From the NCBI GenBank assembly GCA_030609625.1, contig JAUWBX010000044.1:1-8999 (forward strand): 8,999 nucleotides of DNA. Reading direction: 5' to 3'. Shown here piece by piece: positions 1 to 6,035 of the stretch (its first letter is position 1; each line of letters begins with the position of its first letter). Source of the DNA: Phycisphaerae bacterium. GTDB lineage: Bacteria; Planctomycetota; Phycisphaerae; Sedimentisphaerales; Anaerobacaceae. The position numbers and the translations under genes are program-made. The notes beneath the pieces were generated by a model that ran no database searches, was not told the origin of the DNA, and was given only the letters and a program-made list of their open reading frames with translations.

Positions 1-259
1 CCCTGGTCTTCTCGTATCTATGCACAGAAACGAACTTGGTATTTTTCTTACTATACTCTTTGACAGCCTTACTTATCAATTTATCATATATATGCTTCAA
101 TTTTTTCTGGTTGAGACTTCTCGCGGTTCCATCGGAATCCTTAAACTCCGATTTCGAAAAAGGCATGATTATAAAACACCTGAGCTCTTTAGATGGCATT
201 TTGCCTTGGACAGTTTTCTTTTTCGCTTGTCTTTCCTTTATAGCTTTTTTCTGAGCCAT
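1..259 (-). CDS. Partial gene: N-terminus of a TIR-like / nucleoside 2-deoxyribosyltransferase-like ('MPF' motif) protein
   Basis: Reading the minus strand from an ATG at 259 (a second ATG directly before it starts at 262) gives an uninterrupted frame of 86 codons to the window edge, so the 3' part is missing. The first ~25 residues are Lys-rich (MAQKKAIKERQAKKK). They are followed by RCFIIMPFSKSEF and, after a short linker, HIYDKLISKAVKEY. The pattern 'CF(V/I)IMPFS...(V/I)Yxx.IxxAV' begins a Rossmann-like domain known from bacterial TIR-like and nucleoside 2-deoxyribosyltransferase-like proteins, many of them sensors or effectors in anti-phage systems. A GGTAGG ribosome-binding site lies 6 nt before the ATG at 259, which favours that start. 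It lies 162 bp downstream of the 446-residue membrane protein gene in the same direction. The domain call rests on about 35 residues; any role in defence is inference. Confidence 0.55.
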   Translation of the reverse strand, partial: MAQKKAIKERQAKKKTVQGKMPSKELRCFIIMPFSKSEFKDSDGTARSLNQKKLKHIYDKLISKAVKEYSKKNTKFVSVHRYEKTR

Positions 260-275
260 CATGCACCTACCAATA

Positions 276-293
276 ATTATACAGTCTGTATAA
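276..293 (-). promoter_or_regulatory. Candidate promoter -10 with overlapping 17-bp palindrome (operator?)
   Basis: On the minus strand TATAAT lies at 281-276, 17 bp before the partial 'MPF' gene; no good -35 is visible at the usual distance. A perfect 8-1-8 inverted repeat, TTATACAG-T-CTGTATAA, spans 277-293 and overlaps this -10. A palindrome covering a -10 box is the usual layout of a repressor operator. The arms face the opposite way from the E. coli LexA box (CTGT...ACAG), so I do not call it LexA. The palindrome is seen directly; its role is inferred. Confidence 0.4.
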
Positions 294-355
294 AACGGGA
301 AACAGAGACTTCTTTCTTTCAGTAAAACAAGTTCCCGTTGCTTCTTCAATATTTA

Positions 356-370
356 TCCGCCTATGGCGGA
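356..370. other. Small palindromic stem-loop between the two left genes
   Basis: TCCGCC-TAT-GGCGGA gives a 6-bp stem with a 3-nt loop, 51 bp beyond the stop of the 446-residue gene. It could be a weak terminator for that gene or a dispersed repeat. On the minus strand it is followed by TAAATATT rather than a clean T-run, so termination is uncertain. The rest of the 159-bp gap (263-421) shows only the palindrome/promoter listed separately. Confidence 0.3.
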
Positions 371-421
371 CTCGTACAATCTTTCAATCTAATCCCAAAT
401 TGGATTTTTGTTGTGTCTGTC

Positions 422-1762
422 TTAAGCCAAATGTACTTGGAAATCACCATTCAAGCCAACTTGTAAGTCAATTTCATGGTAAGTAAGGATTGCTTCGAAT
501 TTCCCTTGAAATACTTTGCCCTTCAAATGACCGGAAGCTGTTGTCTGTGTTTGAACATGAATATTCATAAGAAAGGGTACTTCCTGCCATGTTGAAAGAT
601 TTAATACCATCTCTCCTTTGGGAAGGATGTGACTGGTAGATGACGTAAATACTGTTGGATTATCAGTGTCCACCGAAATAATATCGCTTCCGCTGAAAAG
701 GCGTATAGAATCCAATCCAAGTTGTTCATTTAGGCGTTGAAGGGGCTGAAATGGGATATCAGTTTGAATATAAGCTTCTAGCTTACCAAAGGCATTGCGC
801 TTAATATATCCACCTATGATAGACATCTTGAGGCCTATTAATGGTTTAAAATTCAAAGTATTGCTTTGGTAAGTTATTGAGCCATTTGTGATCTCTTCTA
901 TAAATCTTAGTCCTGGACTAATAGGAACGCCGTTGTCAATCTCAGACTTTGGTAATAAACCAATTCTTCTTTTTATCGCTTTTTCAATTTCATCGATTGC
1001 TTTAGGTATTATTTCAAGCAACTCATCGGCTTTGTCGTGTAATTCATCATCAAAACTTCCAGAGCGTAACATTTGTGCAACACAACTGATATACCCTCGA
1101 CATTGACTGAGAATGTCTATAGTTATCTTGCTTACATCATCATGATAGAAAGGGCGATTATTTTCAAATAAGTTCTTAGCTTTGTTAAAGGCATCAACCG
1201 CAACATCATATCTGTCCTTGTATACATCATAAGGCGATTTTCCTTCTGGCATCCTATCAAGGGTAGGTGTAATGATTATTGATGAACGCACATCAACAAG
1301 CGCTTTCCAAAGTTCACCATAGAGTTGGAATTCTTTCTCTACTAACTGAAGCTTCTGTTGATTGTTATGTTTACCCTGTACCAGTTCAATAGGGGTGCTT
1401 AGCTTCTCATCTGAGATATTCTTAAGTTCAGACACAAGATTCTTACTCTGGTCTGTGTCAACCATAGACAGTGCCGTATTAAGTGCCTTCAATGCAGAAT
1501 TTAGTACGTCTTTGTTTATGCCAGTATGAATATCTCTTCCAGCAATGTTGGCAGTGTTTCCGGAAACATCGATAACGGTGGCTTTATTTCCCGAACCTTT
1601 CTGATGTATAGTCTTTTGCTGCGGGGGAGGGCCATCCTTTTTACCAACCAGCCATTTGAATAATGCGAATAACCCACCGATAACTGCAAGAGCAACAGCT
1701 ACACCTGCTCCAAATATGGCCGTTTGCCAACCCTCACTTAGATTCTTAAACCATTCCACCAT
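422..1762 (-). CDS. Membrane-anchored protein of unknown function with GN/GRDI motif
   Basis: 446 residues. The start is the ATG at 1762, with AGGA (1773-1770) 7 nt upstream. Residues ~13-39 form one hydrophobic Ala/Gly/Val-rich membrane segment, followed by KK and a short PPPQQ linker. Residues ~56-81 contain GSGN, SGN and GRDIHTG, a Gly-Asn pattern that often sits between effector and sensor parts of bacterial conflict proteins. Residues ~85-290 look mostly helical and charged (e.g. EFQLYGELWKALVDVR, KADELLEIIPKAIDEIEKAIKRR). The remainder (~300-446) alternates like beta strands and ends without a second membrane segment. I recognise no catalytic motif and no named family. It is AT-richer than the ilv genes and lies upstream of the 'MPF' domain gene on the same strand. 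The two may form one accessory, possibly defence-related unit (inference). Confidence 0.75.
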   Translation of the reverse strand: MVEWFKNLSEGWQTAIFGAGVAVALAVIGGLFALFKWLVGKKDGPPPQQKTIHQKGSGNKATVIDVSGNTANIAGRDIHTGINKDVLNSALKALNTALSMVDTDQSKNLVSELKNISDEKLSTPIELVQGKHNNQQKLQLVEKEFQLYGELWKALVDVRSSIIITPTLDRMPEGKSPYDVYKDRYDVAVDAFNKAKNLFENNRPFYHDDVSKITIDILSQCRGYISCVAQMLRSGSFDDELHDKADELLEIIPKAIDEIEKAIKRRIGLLPKSEIDNGVPISPGLRFIEEITNGSITYQSNTLNFKPLIGLKMSIIGGYIKRNAFGKLEAYIQTDIPFQPLQRLNEQLGLDSIRLFSGSDIISVDTDNPTVFTSSTSHILPKGEMVLNLSTWQEVPFLMNIHVQTQTTASGHLKGKVFQGKFEAILTYHEIDLQVGLNGDFQVHLA

Positions 1763-1795
1763 TAGAATATCCTGTGGTTTTCTTACGGTACTGGC

Positions 1796-1809
1796 CCCGA
1801 TAAATCGGG
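1796..1809. other. Short stem-loop in the leader of the 446-residue gene
   Basis: CCCGA-TAAA-TCGGG forms a 5-bp stem with a 4-nt loop, 33 bp upstream of the minus-strand start at 1762. It would lie in that gene's 5' untranslated region. No convincing promoter for the gene was found between here and 1960. Confidence 0.25.
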
Positions 1810-1903
1810 TTCTTCGCTGCGCTGTTCAAGATGTCCGCATAACGCCTTTAGGGACAGAGAATAACAGAAAAGAAGGGGAAAGGCAAATCAAAAAGGGGGA
1901 AAA

Positions 1904-1943
1904 GAATATCGAATATCGAATCTGAATGTCCAATGTCGAAGTC
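1904..1943. repeat. Degenerate heptad tandem repeat
   Basis: Consecutive units GAATATC, GAATATC, GAATCT, GAATGTC, CAATGTC, GAAGTC fill 1904-1943 with a 7-nt (twice 6-nt) period. The array is non-coding, lying between the divergent 446-residue gene and ilvB. Similar short-period arrays recur at 4763-4802 and 7512-7553, so this is a genome style rather than one gene's regulatory site. Confidence 0.7.
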
Positions 1944-2012
1944 AAAGTGGTGCGAAATCCGCGATAGATTAGGGGACAGTTATTATGGGCGTTGTGTGGT
2001 GATGTTGGGTGA

Positions 2013-2040
2013 CCCCCCAACGCCCTTCGGGGTTGGGGGG
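2013..2040. repeat. Strong GC-rich palindromic hairpin
   Basis: CCCCCCAAC at 2013-2021 pairs perfectly with GTTGGGGGG at 2032-2040, and CCC/GGG inside closes a TTC loop with one bulged G. The result is a 12-bp stem. No T-run follows on either strand, so it is not a classic intrinsic terminator. An upstream GTTGGG (2005-2010) offers alternative pairing with CCCAAC. It looks like a dispersed palindromic intergenic repeat. The surrounding stretch 1944-2146 holds no credible gene; a 5-bp stem-loop (GTGCC/GGCAC) lies at 2065-2079. Confidence 0.5.
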
Positions 2041-2146
2041 CTAAACAGTATTGCGATTGCTTCGGTGCCTTATAGGCACGTAAGTATTTGTCGGGGCCTA
2101 AAGGGGAAAAATCTTTATTGTCGGCCATATAAATTGCCGAAAATAA

Positions 2147-2175
2147 TTGACAGAGGTGGTTGGTTCTTGTATAAT
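2147..2175 (+). promoter_or_regulatory. Sigma70 promoter of ilvB
   Basis: TTGACA (2147-2152) and TATAAT (2170-2175) are both full consensus, separated by exactly 17 bp. Transcription would start near 2182, about 310 nt before the ilvB start codon. With perfect boxes it should be strong, so any control of ilvBN is likely to act after initiation or through an overlapping repressor. Confidence 0.8.
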
Positions 2176-2231
2176 ACCTCTGTGTTTGTGTGAAAACATG
2201 CAAATACGACCCTGAGATATCCCTTTATGGG

Positions 2232-2291
2232 ATGGTTACGGGATTATGGCAGGGATTAGAATCTTCGGATGATTCGGTCGTTTCAGTGTAG
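2232..2291 (+). CDS. Possible Val/Leu-containing leader peptide
   Basis: Within the ilvB leader, an ATG at 2232 opens a 19-residue frame, MVTGLWQGLESSDDSVVSV, ending at TAG 2289-2291. It has five Val and two Leu, with Val-Val-Ser-Val just before the stop. Those codons (2277-2288) sit on the 5' arm of the 2279-2296 hairpin, as in ribosome-stalling attenuation of branched-chain amino-acid operons. Against it: no good Shine-Dalgarno precedes the ATG, Val is not strongly clustered, and no T-tract terminator follows. A low-confidence candidate. Confidence 0.22.
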   Translation: MVTGLWQGLESSDDSVVSV

Positions 2292-2335
2292 AAACGGTTG
2301 ACTCGCCGGAGGGACCCAGCAGAGCCATAATTTAG

Positions 2336-2356
2336 GGTCCCCGCAAAGCGGGGGCC
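2336..2356 (+). other. Strong hairpin in ilvB leader
   Basis: GGTCCCCGC pairs with GCGGGGGCC around an AAA loop (9 bp, one T-G wobble). It lies ~138 nt before the ilvB start and is followed by TGCCGGAATAAC, not a T-run. It competes with the 2311-2317/2335-2341 pairing. It may be a leader control element or simply a palindromic repeat. Confidence 0.45.
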
Positions 2357-2383
2357 TGCCGGAATAACAAAAAGGGTTTCCAT

Positions 2384-2443
2384 TCCCCGTTTTCACGGGG
2401 ACAAGCTTGTCCGCCGATATGTGGGGCACAAGCTCGCCCGCCG
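2384..2443. repeat. Palindrome plus imperfect direct repeat upstream of ilvB
   Basis: A stem-loop TCCCCGT-TTTC-ACGGGGA covers 2384-2401. Immediately after it, 2397-2416 (GGGGACAAGCTTGTCCGCCG) is repeated imperfectly at 2423-2443 (GGGG..ACAAGCT.G.CCGCCG). This looks like a dispersed intergenic repeat placed just before the ilvB ribosome-binding site. The frame from TTG 2407 that would extend ilvB runs through this repeat, which argues against that upstream start. Confidence 0.5.
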
Positions 2444-2493
2444 GCGGCCAGGGATGGGACTCCGATAAGGTTTGTCAGGAAAGGAATAAAGAA

Positions 2494-4242
2494 ATGAAAT
2501 CCAAATCCCGTACTTCGGCTGGTTCAGCCGACCAAATCACCCGCCGCGGCGAGCAAGCCGTTAAGACAGGCGCACAAATCGTCGTCGATACGCTCATTGA
2601 ACAGGGTGTGGAGACAATGTTCGGTTATACGGGCGGGGTAGTGCTGCCTTTGTTCGACAGGCTGTATGATGCGCCGATTAATTTTATAGTTCCGCGCCAC
2701 GAACAGGGCGGGTGTCATATGGCTGATGCGTACGCCCGCGCCAGTGGAAAGGTCGGCGTTATGCTTGCGACCAGCGGTCCGGGTGCGTGCAACTTAGTTA
2801 CCGGTCTTGCTACGGCGATGATGGACTCGGTGCCGTTAGTTGCGTTGACGGGTCAGGTCCGCACCGAGCTTATCGGAAATGACGCATTCCAGGAGGCCGA
2901 CACTACCGGTATTACCCGTCCGGTTACGAAATACAACTGTATTGTCAAGGATGTTAAAGACGTGGCCCGTATCATTCGGGAGGCATTTTATATTGCTTCG
3001 ACCGGTCGGCCCGGTCCGGTGCTGGTTGATTTACCGGTTGACGTGCAGGTCACCAAGTGCAGTACCGGCGGTCCGGCTGAGATGAAGCTGCCTGGTTACC
3101 GGGTTCGGACCAAAGGACACGCCAGACAGATATCAACGGCTGCGGAAGCGATAAATAAATCCAAGCAGCCGGTGCTTTATGTCGGCGGCGGTGTTGTCAG
3201 CGCCAACGCAAGCCAGGAGCTAAGAGCATTGGCGGAAAAGGCACATCTGCCTGTAACAATGACACTTTTAGGATTAGGTAGTTACGACCAGAGAAGGCCG
3301 GAATCTCTGGATATGCTCGGGATGCACGGCGCTGCGTATGCCAATTATGCCGTGCAGGAGTGCGATTTGTTGATTGCCGTCGGTGCCCGGTTTGATGACC
3401 GGGTTACGGGCAAAGTCGAGACGTTTGCTCCGAATGCGAAGATAATCCATATCGATATTGACCCTGCGAGTATATCGAAGAATGTTAGCGTGGATATTCC
3501 TGTTGTGGGCGATGCCAAAGTCATCCTTGGCGAGCTGGTTAAGGAAGTTGAATACCGTGAGAGAAAAAGATGGTTCAATAAAATCGCCGAATGGAAAAAG
3601 AAGTTTGCCTTTCGGTATGACCAGGATTCGTCGACGATTAAGCCGCAGTTCGTTGTTGAGGAGCTTTGCCGTCAGACGAAAAGCGGGGCAATCGTAACGA
3701 CGGGCGTCGGGCAAAATCAGATGTGGGCGGCCCAATTTTACAAATTCATCAGGCCCAGACAGTTCATAAGCTCCGGCGGACTTGGGACGATGGGTTATGG
3801 TCTGCCGGCTGCCATAGGCGCTCAGGTAGCTATGCCCGATGTGACAGTTATTGATATTGACGGCGACCACAGTTTCAATATGACGATGACGGAACTTGCG
3901 ACGGCGGTTGAACACAATTTGCCGATAAATGTCTGTATCTTAAATAACGGATATATGGGAATGGTTCGGCAGTGGCAGGAGCTTTTCTACAATAAGCGCT
4001 ATTCCAAGAGCTATCTGTCCAATCCGGACTATGCGGTCATTGCGCGTGCCCTGGGTGCGGTTGGGATTACTGTCGATAAAAAAGAAGAAGTTCCCAAAGC
4101 GGTCAAGCAGATGCTGGCAGAAAAAAAGCCCTGCGTTGTTGACTTTAGAGTCGAGAGAGAAGAAAATGTCTGGCCTATGGTTCCGGCGGGCAAAAGTATA
4201 GATGAAATGAGCGGGCTTGATATATTAGAAAGATTAATCTGA
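2494..4242 (+). CDS. ilvB: Acetolactate (acetohydroxyacid) synthase large, catalytic subunit
   Basis: 582 residues from ATG 2494, preceded by AGGAAAGG (2477-2484) at good spacing; a longer frame from TTG 2407 lacks such a site. The ThDP/FAD enzyme condenses pyruvate with pyruvate or 2-oxobutyrate, the first shared step of valine, leucine and isoleucine synthesis. The N-terminal ThDP pyrimidine domain holds the catalytic Glu (E70) in RHEQGGCHMADAYAR, followed by ATSGPGACNLVTG. The middle FAD-binding domain includes GARFDDRVTGK. The C-terminal ThDP domain has the Mg/diphosphate motif G457-D458 ... N484-N485 and then GMVRQWQ. Unusual: His459 where GDG is normal, Arg123 (GQVRTELIGNDAFQE) at a site often Pro, and GYTGG for GYPGG. 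Length and order are normal for AHAS. ilvN follows after 26 bp, so the two are almost certainly co-transcribed. Confidence 0.96.
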   Translation: MKSKSRTSAGSADQITRRGEQAVKTGAQIVVDTLIEQGVETMFGYTGGVVLPLFDRLYDAPINFIVPRHEQGGCHMADAYARASGKVGVMLATSGPGACNLVTGLATAMMDSVPLVALTGQVRTELIGNDAFQEADTTGITRPVTKYNCIVKDVKDVARIIREAFYIASTGRPGPVLVDLPVDVQVTKCSTGGPAEMKLPGYRVRTKGHARQISTAAEAINKSKQPVLYVGGGVVSANASQELRALAEKAHLPVTMTLLGLGSYDQRRPESLDMLGMHGAAYANYAVQECDLLIAVGARFDDRVTGKVETFAPNAKIIHIDIDPASISKNVSVDIPVVGDAKVILGELVKEVEYRERKRWFNKIAEWKKKFAFRYDQDSSTIKPQFVVEELCRQTKSGAIVTTGVGQNQMWAAQFYKFIRPRQFISSGGLGTMGYGLPAAIGAQVAMPDVTVIDIDGDHSFNMTMTELATAVEHNLPINVCILNNGYMGMVRQWQELFYNKRYSKSYLSNPDYAVIARALGAVGITVDKKEEVPKAVKQMLAEKKPCVVDFRVEREENVWPMVPAGKSIDEMSGLDILERLI

Positions 4243-4268
4243 TTTGTCCTTAGAAAGTTGGATGAAAA

Positions 4269-4757
4269 ATGAAGCATATAATAAGTGCGTTGGTTGAAAA
4301 CAAGCCGGGCGTTCTTGCCCATGTTGCGGGGATGTTTGCGGCGCGGGCGTTTAATATTGATTCGCTGGTTGTCGGGCGAACCGAAGACCCACAGTTGAGC
4401 CGGATGACGATTGTTGTTATTGGTGATGACAGGGTCCTTGAGCAAGTTCGAAAACAATTAGCCAAGATTGTTCCTGTCGTCAAGGTCCAGGATTTTGTCG
4501 GACAGCCTGTGGTAGCGCGTGATTTGATGCTTATAGCTATTTCGGTGCCACCTGAGAAGCGGCCTGAAATCTTGTCGCTGATAGAAATGTTTAGAGGCAA
4601 AGTTGTTGACATCAGCCAAAAGTTTGTTATGGTCGAGATCAGCGGGCCTGAGGCCAAGATTGAGGCCTTCATCAATGTGTGCAAGCCTTATGGGATTAAG
4701 AGCGTGGCCAGGACCGGGACAATCGCGATGCCTCGACATGCAAAGATTGAAGCGTGA
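4269..4757 (+). CDS. ilvN: Acetolactate synthase small, regulatory subunit
   Basis: 162 residues, the normal length for IlvN/IlvH. The N-terminal ACT domain (~1-77) has NKPGVLAHVAGMFAARAFNIDSL followed by GRTEDPQLSRMTIVV. Asn11, Gly14 and Asn29 match positions that bind valine in E. coli IlvH, so feedback inhibition by valine is likely. The C-terminal half (~80-160) is the usual small-subunit domain, with EIFRGK-like MFRGKVVDISQKFVMVEISG and a closing ARTGTIAMPR. The protein binds the IlvB dimer, raises its activity and confers end-product inhibition. It starts 26 bp after ilvB; the ribosome-binding site (GTTGGATG) is weak, so translational coupling to ilvB is likely. Confidence 0.95.
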   Translation: MKHIISALVENKPGVLAHVAGMFAARAFNIDSLVVGRTEDPQLSRMTIVVIGDDRVLEQVRKQLAKIVPVVKVQDFVGQPVVARDLMLIAISVPPEKRPEILSLIEMFRGKVVDISQKFVMVEISGPEAKIEAFINVCKPYGIKSVARTGTIAMPRHAKIEA

Positions 4758-4762
4758 ATAAG

Positions 4763-4802
4763 TTTATGCGTAAATGCGTAAATGTGTGAATGCGTATATG
4801 CG
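4763..4802. repeat. Five-unit 8-bp tandem repeat
   Basis: TTTATGCG, TAAATGCG, TAAATGTG, TGAATGCG and TATATGCG follow one another exactly, starting 5 bp after the ilvN stop. The consensus is TAAATGCG. The array resembles the heptad arrays elsewhere in the window but has an 8-bp period. No coding role is evident. Confidence 0.75.
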
Positions 4803-4843
4803 CTGACTCATCCACCCATTTACTAATCCATTCAGTAAATTCC

Positions 4844-4871
4844 TTGCCTAAACAGCAGCTTTTAATATAAT
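4844..4871 (+). promoter_or_regulatory. Candidate ilvC promoter
   Basis: TTGCCT (4844-4849, four of six matches to TTGACA) and a consensus TATAAT (4866-4871) are 16 bp apart. A start near 4878 would give ilvC a ~140-nt leader and allow expression separate from ilvBN. The 260-bp ilvN-ilvC gap supports an independent promoter. Confidence 0.5.
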
Positions 4872-4877
4872 GCGCAG

Positions 4878-5017
4878 GTGCGAAATCCGGCGGTCGAATG
4901 GACGACTCACCGTTTCACCGAATTTGAGCCGGGTTTTGGGTTTTGAAGAAGTTCAAGAGCAAGAACAGGTGGTTTAATAATTCCTGGAATACAAACAAAG
5001 TAAGGAGAATTAAAGCT
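4878..5017 (+). promoter_or_regulatory. Structured leader of ilvC
   Basis: AATCCGGC (4883-4890) can pair with GCCGGGTT beginning at 4928, enclosing a GTCG-AATGGA-CGAC hairpin (4893-4906) and a single-stranded CTCACCGTTTCACC. The motif CGGTCG ... GACTC(A)CCG inside it (4891-4912) also occurs in the ilvB leader as CGGTCG ... GACTC(G)CCG (2275-2308), in both cases around a hairpin with a 6-nt loop. Two GGGTTTT copies follow. The ribosome-binding site AAGGAG is at 5002-5007. A regulatory role is inferred. Confidence 0.35.
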
Positions 5018-6022
5018 ATGGCAGCGAAAATCTATTACGAAAAAGATGCTCCGATAGATGCGTTAAAGGGTAAGAAGGTGGCGGTTATTGGCTATGGCAG
5101 CCAGGGCCATGCGCACAGTCTGAATCTGCGCGACAGCGGGATAGAGGTAGCGGTGGCTGAGTTGGAAGGTACAGATAACTTTAAGCTTGCGAGAAAGCAC
5201 GGCTTTGCGCCAACCGACATAAAAACGGCCATGGACGGCGCGGCGCTGATTATTGTAACCGTGCCGGATGAGGTCCAGGCGAAAGTCTATGCTGATTCAA
5301 TTGGGCCCAGTTTGGCGGCTGGCCAGACGCTTGGTTTTTGTCACGGCTTTAATATTCATTTCAAGTATATCGTGCCGCCGGAGACTGTTAACGTTGTGAT
5401 GATTGCTCCAAAGGGGCCGGGGCATCTGGTTCGCAGTGAGTTCGAAAAAGGCGGCGGTGTGGCAAACCTTATAGCTATCCAGCAGGATGCAACCGGTGAT
5501 GCCAGGCAAATCGCCCTTGCCTGGGCAAACGGAATCGGCGGCGCCCGAGCGGGTGTTATTGAAACAACATTCAAAGAAGAGACGGAAACGGACTTGTTCG
5601 GTGAGCAGTGTGTTCTTTGCGGCGGTCTGACGTCGCTTATTAAAGCCGCCTTTGAAACGTTAGTGGAAGCCGGATACCAACCTGAGATTGCTTACTTCGA
5701 GTGTATGCATGAGGTGAAACTGATAGTTGACCTTATGTATGAGGGCGGGATGAGCTATATGAGATACAGTATATCCAATACCGCCGAATACGGTGATTTG
5801 ACCCGTGGGCCGAGAATTATTCCTGAGCAAACCAAAGCTGAGATGAAGAAAATATTAGCTGAGGTTACCTCCGGCGAATTCGCCAAGGAATGGGTAAACG
5901 AATACAAGTCCGGGCTTAAGAACTTTAATGCGTTATACAAAAAAGACCACGACAGCCAGCTGGAAACCGTCGGTCGAGAATTGCGCAAGATGATGAAGTG
6001 GATTGATTCGAAGGAAGTCTAA
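5018..6022 (+). CDS. ilvC: Ketol-acid reductoisomerase (class I), predicted NADH-preferring
   Basis: 334 residues from ATG 5018 (AAGGAG 10 nt upstream; begins MAAKIYYEKDAP, typical of the family). It isomerises and reduces acetolactate or acetohydroxybutyrate to dihydroxy acids. The Rossmann motif GYGSQGHAHSLNLRDSG is at ~25-41. Substrate and metal residues are in place: H109 (FCHGFN), K132 (PKGPGH), D192 and E196 (TDLFGEQ), E228 and E232 (FECMHE), S253 (SISNTAEYG). The single C-terminal helical domain and length fit class I. The cofactor loop after beta-2 reads AELEGTDN (47-54) where NADPH enzymes have about GLRxGSxS. The Arg and the last Ser are absent and Glu48, Glu50 and Asp53 are acidic, as in NADH-using KARIs. 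The sequence supports this preference but does not prove it. Confidence 0.96.
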   Translation: MAAKIYYEKDAPIDALKGKKVAVIGYGSQGHAHSLNLRDSGIEVAVAELEGTDNFKLARKHGFAPTDIKTAMDGAALIIVTVPDEVQAKVYADSIGPSLAAGQTLGFCHGFNIHFKYIVPPETVNVVMIAPKGPGHLVRSEFEKGGGVANLIAIQQDATGDARQIALAWANGIGGARAGVIETTFKEETETDLFGEQCVLCGGLTSLIKAAFETLVEAGYQPEIAYFECMHEVKLIVDLMYEGGMSYMRYSISNTAEYGDLTRGPRIIPEQTKAEMKKILAEVTSGEFAKEWVNEYKSGLKNFNALYKKDHDSQLETVGRELRKMMKWIDSKEV

Positions 6023-6035
6023 AAGCGAGAAGCGT

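Larger units (their letters stand above)
2182..2493 (+). promoter_or_regulatory. Long structured 5' leader of ilvB
   Basis: The predicted transcript carries ~310 nt before ilvB. Visible stems: ATCCC/GGGAT near 2218-2232; CGTTTC-AGTGTA-GAAACG at 2279-2296; GGGACCC (2311-2317) with GGGTCCC (2335-2341); and a competing strong hairpin 2336-2344/2348-2356 with an AAA loop. The last two cannot form together because both use 2336-2341, the geometry of an attenuator or switch. None is followed by a T-run, so intrinsic termination is not obvious. T-box hallmarks and known amino-acid riboswitch cores were not recognised. Function is inferred. Confidence 0.4.

Noticed and set aside
278..292. LexA (SOS) box
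   Set aside because: The arms are ACAG-CTGT rather than the CTGT-N8-ACAG of the E. coli box, so only an unknown operator is suggested.
20..325. Plus-strand frames at 20-325
   Set aside because: The minus strand carries a continuous frame with an IIMPFS motif and a start; the plus frames are its shadows.
1949..1961. 13-mer GGTGCGAAATCCG also at 4877-4889
   Set aside because: One 13-bp match within 9 kb is expected by chance at an appreciable rate, and the flanks do not align.
1847..1985. AGGGACAG / AGGGGACAG motifs as ends of a decayed transposon
   Set aside because: The two copies (1847-1864, 1968-1985) are in the same orientation and loosely similar; no transposase remnant or target duplication lies between them.
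2207..2260. CTGAGA-containing leader resembling a TPP riboswitch
   Set aside because: CTGAGA is present, but the conserved CTGATCTGG and the paired TAAT segment are missing, and the gene context is wrong for TPP control.
2407..2493. Longer ilvB from TTG 2407
   Set aside because: The extra 29 residues come from a palindrome/direct-repeat region, do not resemble AHAS, and lack a ribosome-binding site, whereas ATG 2494 has one.
2182..2493. T-box riboswitch before ilvB
   Set aside because: No TGGNACCGCG antiterminator bulge, no specifier-loop stem and no T-run terminator were found.
3274..3915. 213-codon minus-strand frame within ilvB
   Set aside because: It is antisense to a strongly conserved enzyme, has no family features, and reflects codon bias of ilvB.
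4943..5017. Longer ilvC from TTG 4943
   Set aside because: The canonical MAAKIYYEKDA start at 5018 follows an AAGGAG; the upstream 25 residues are not family-like.
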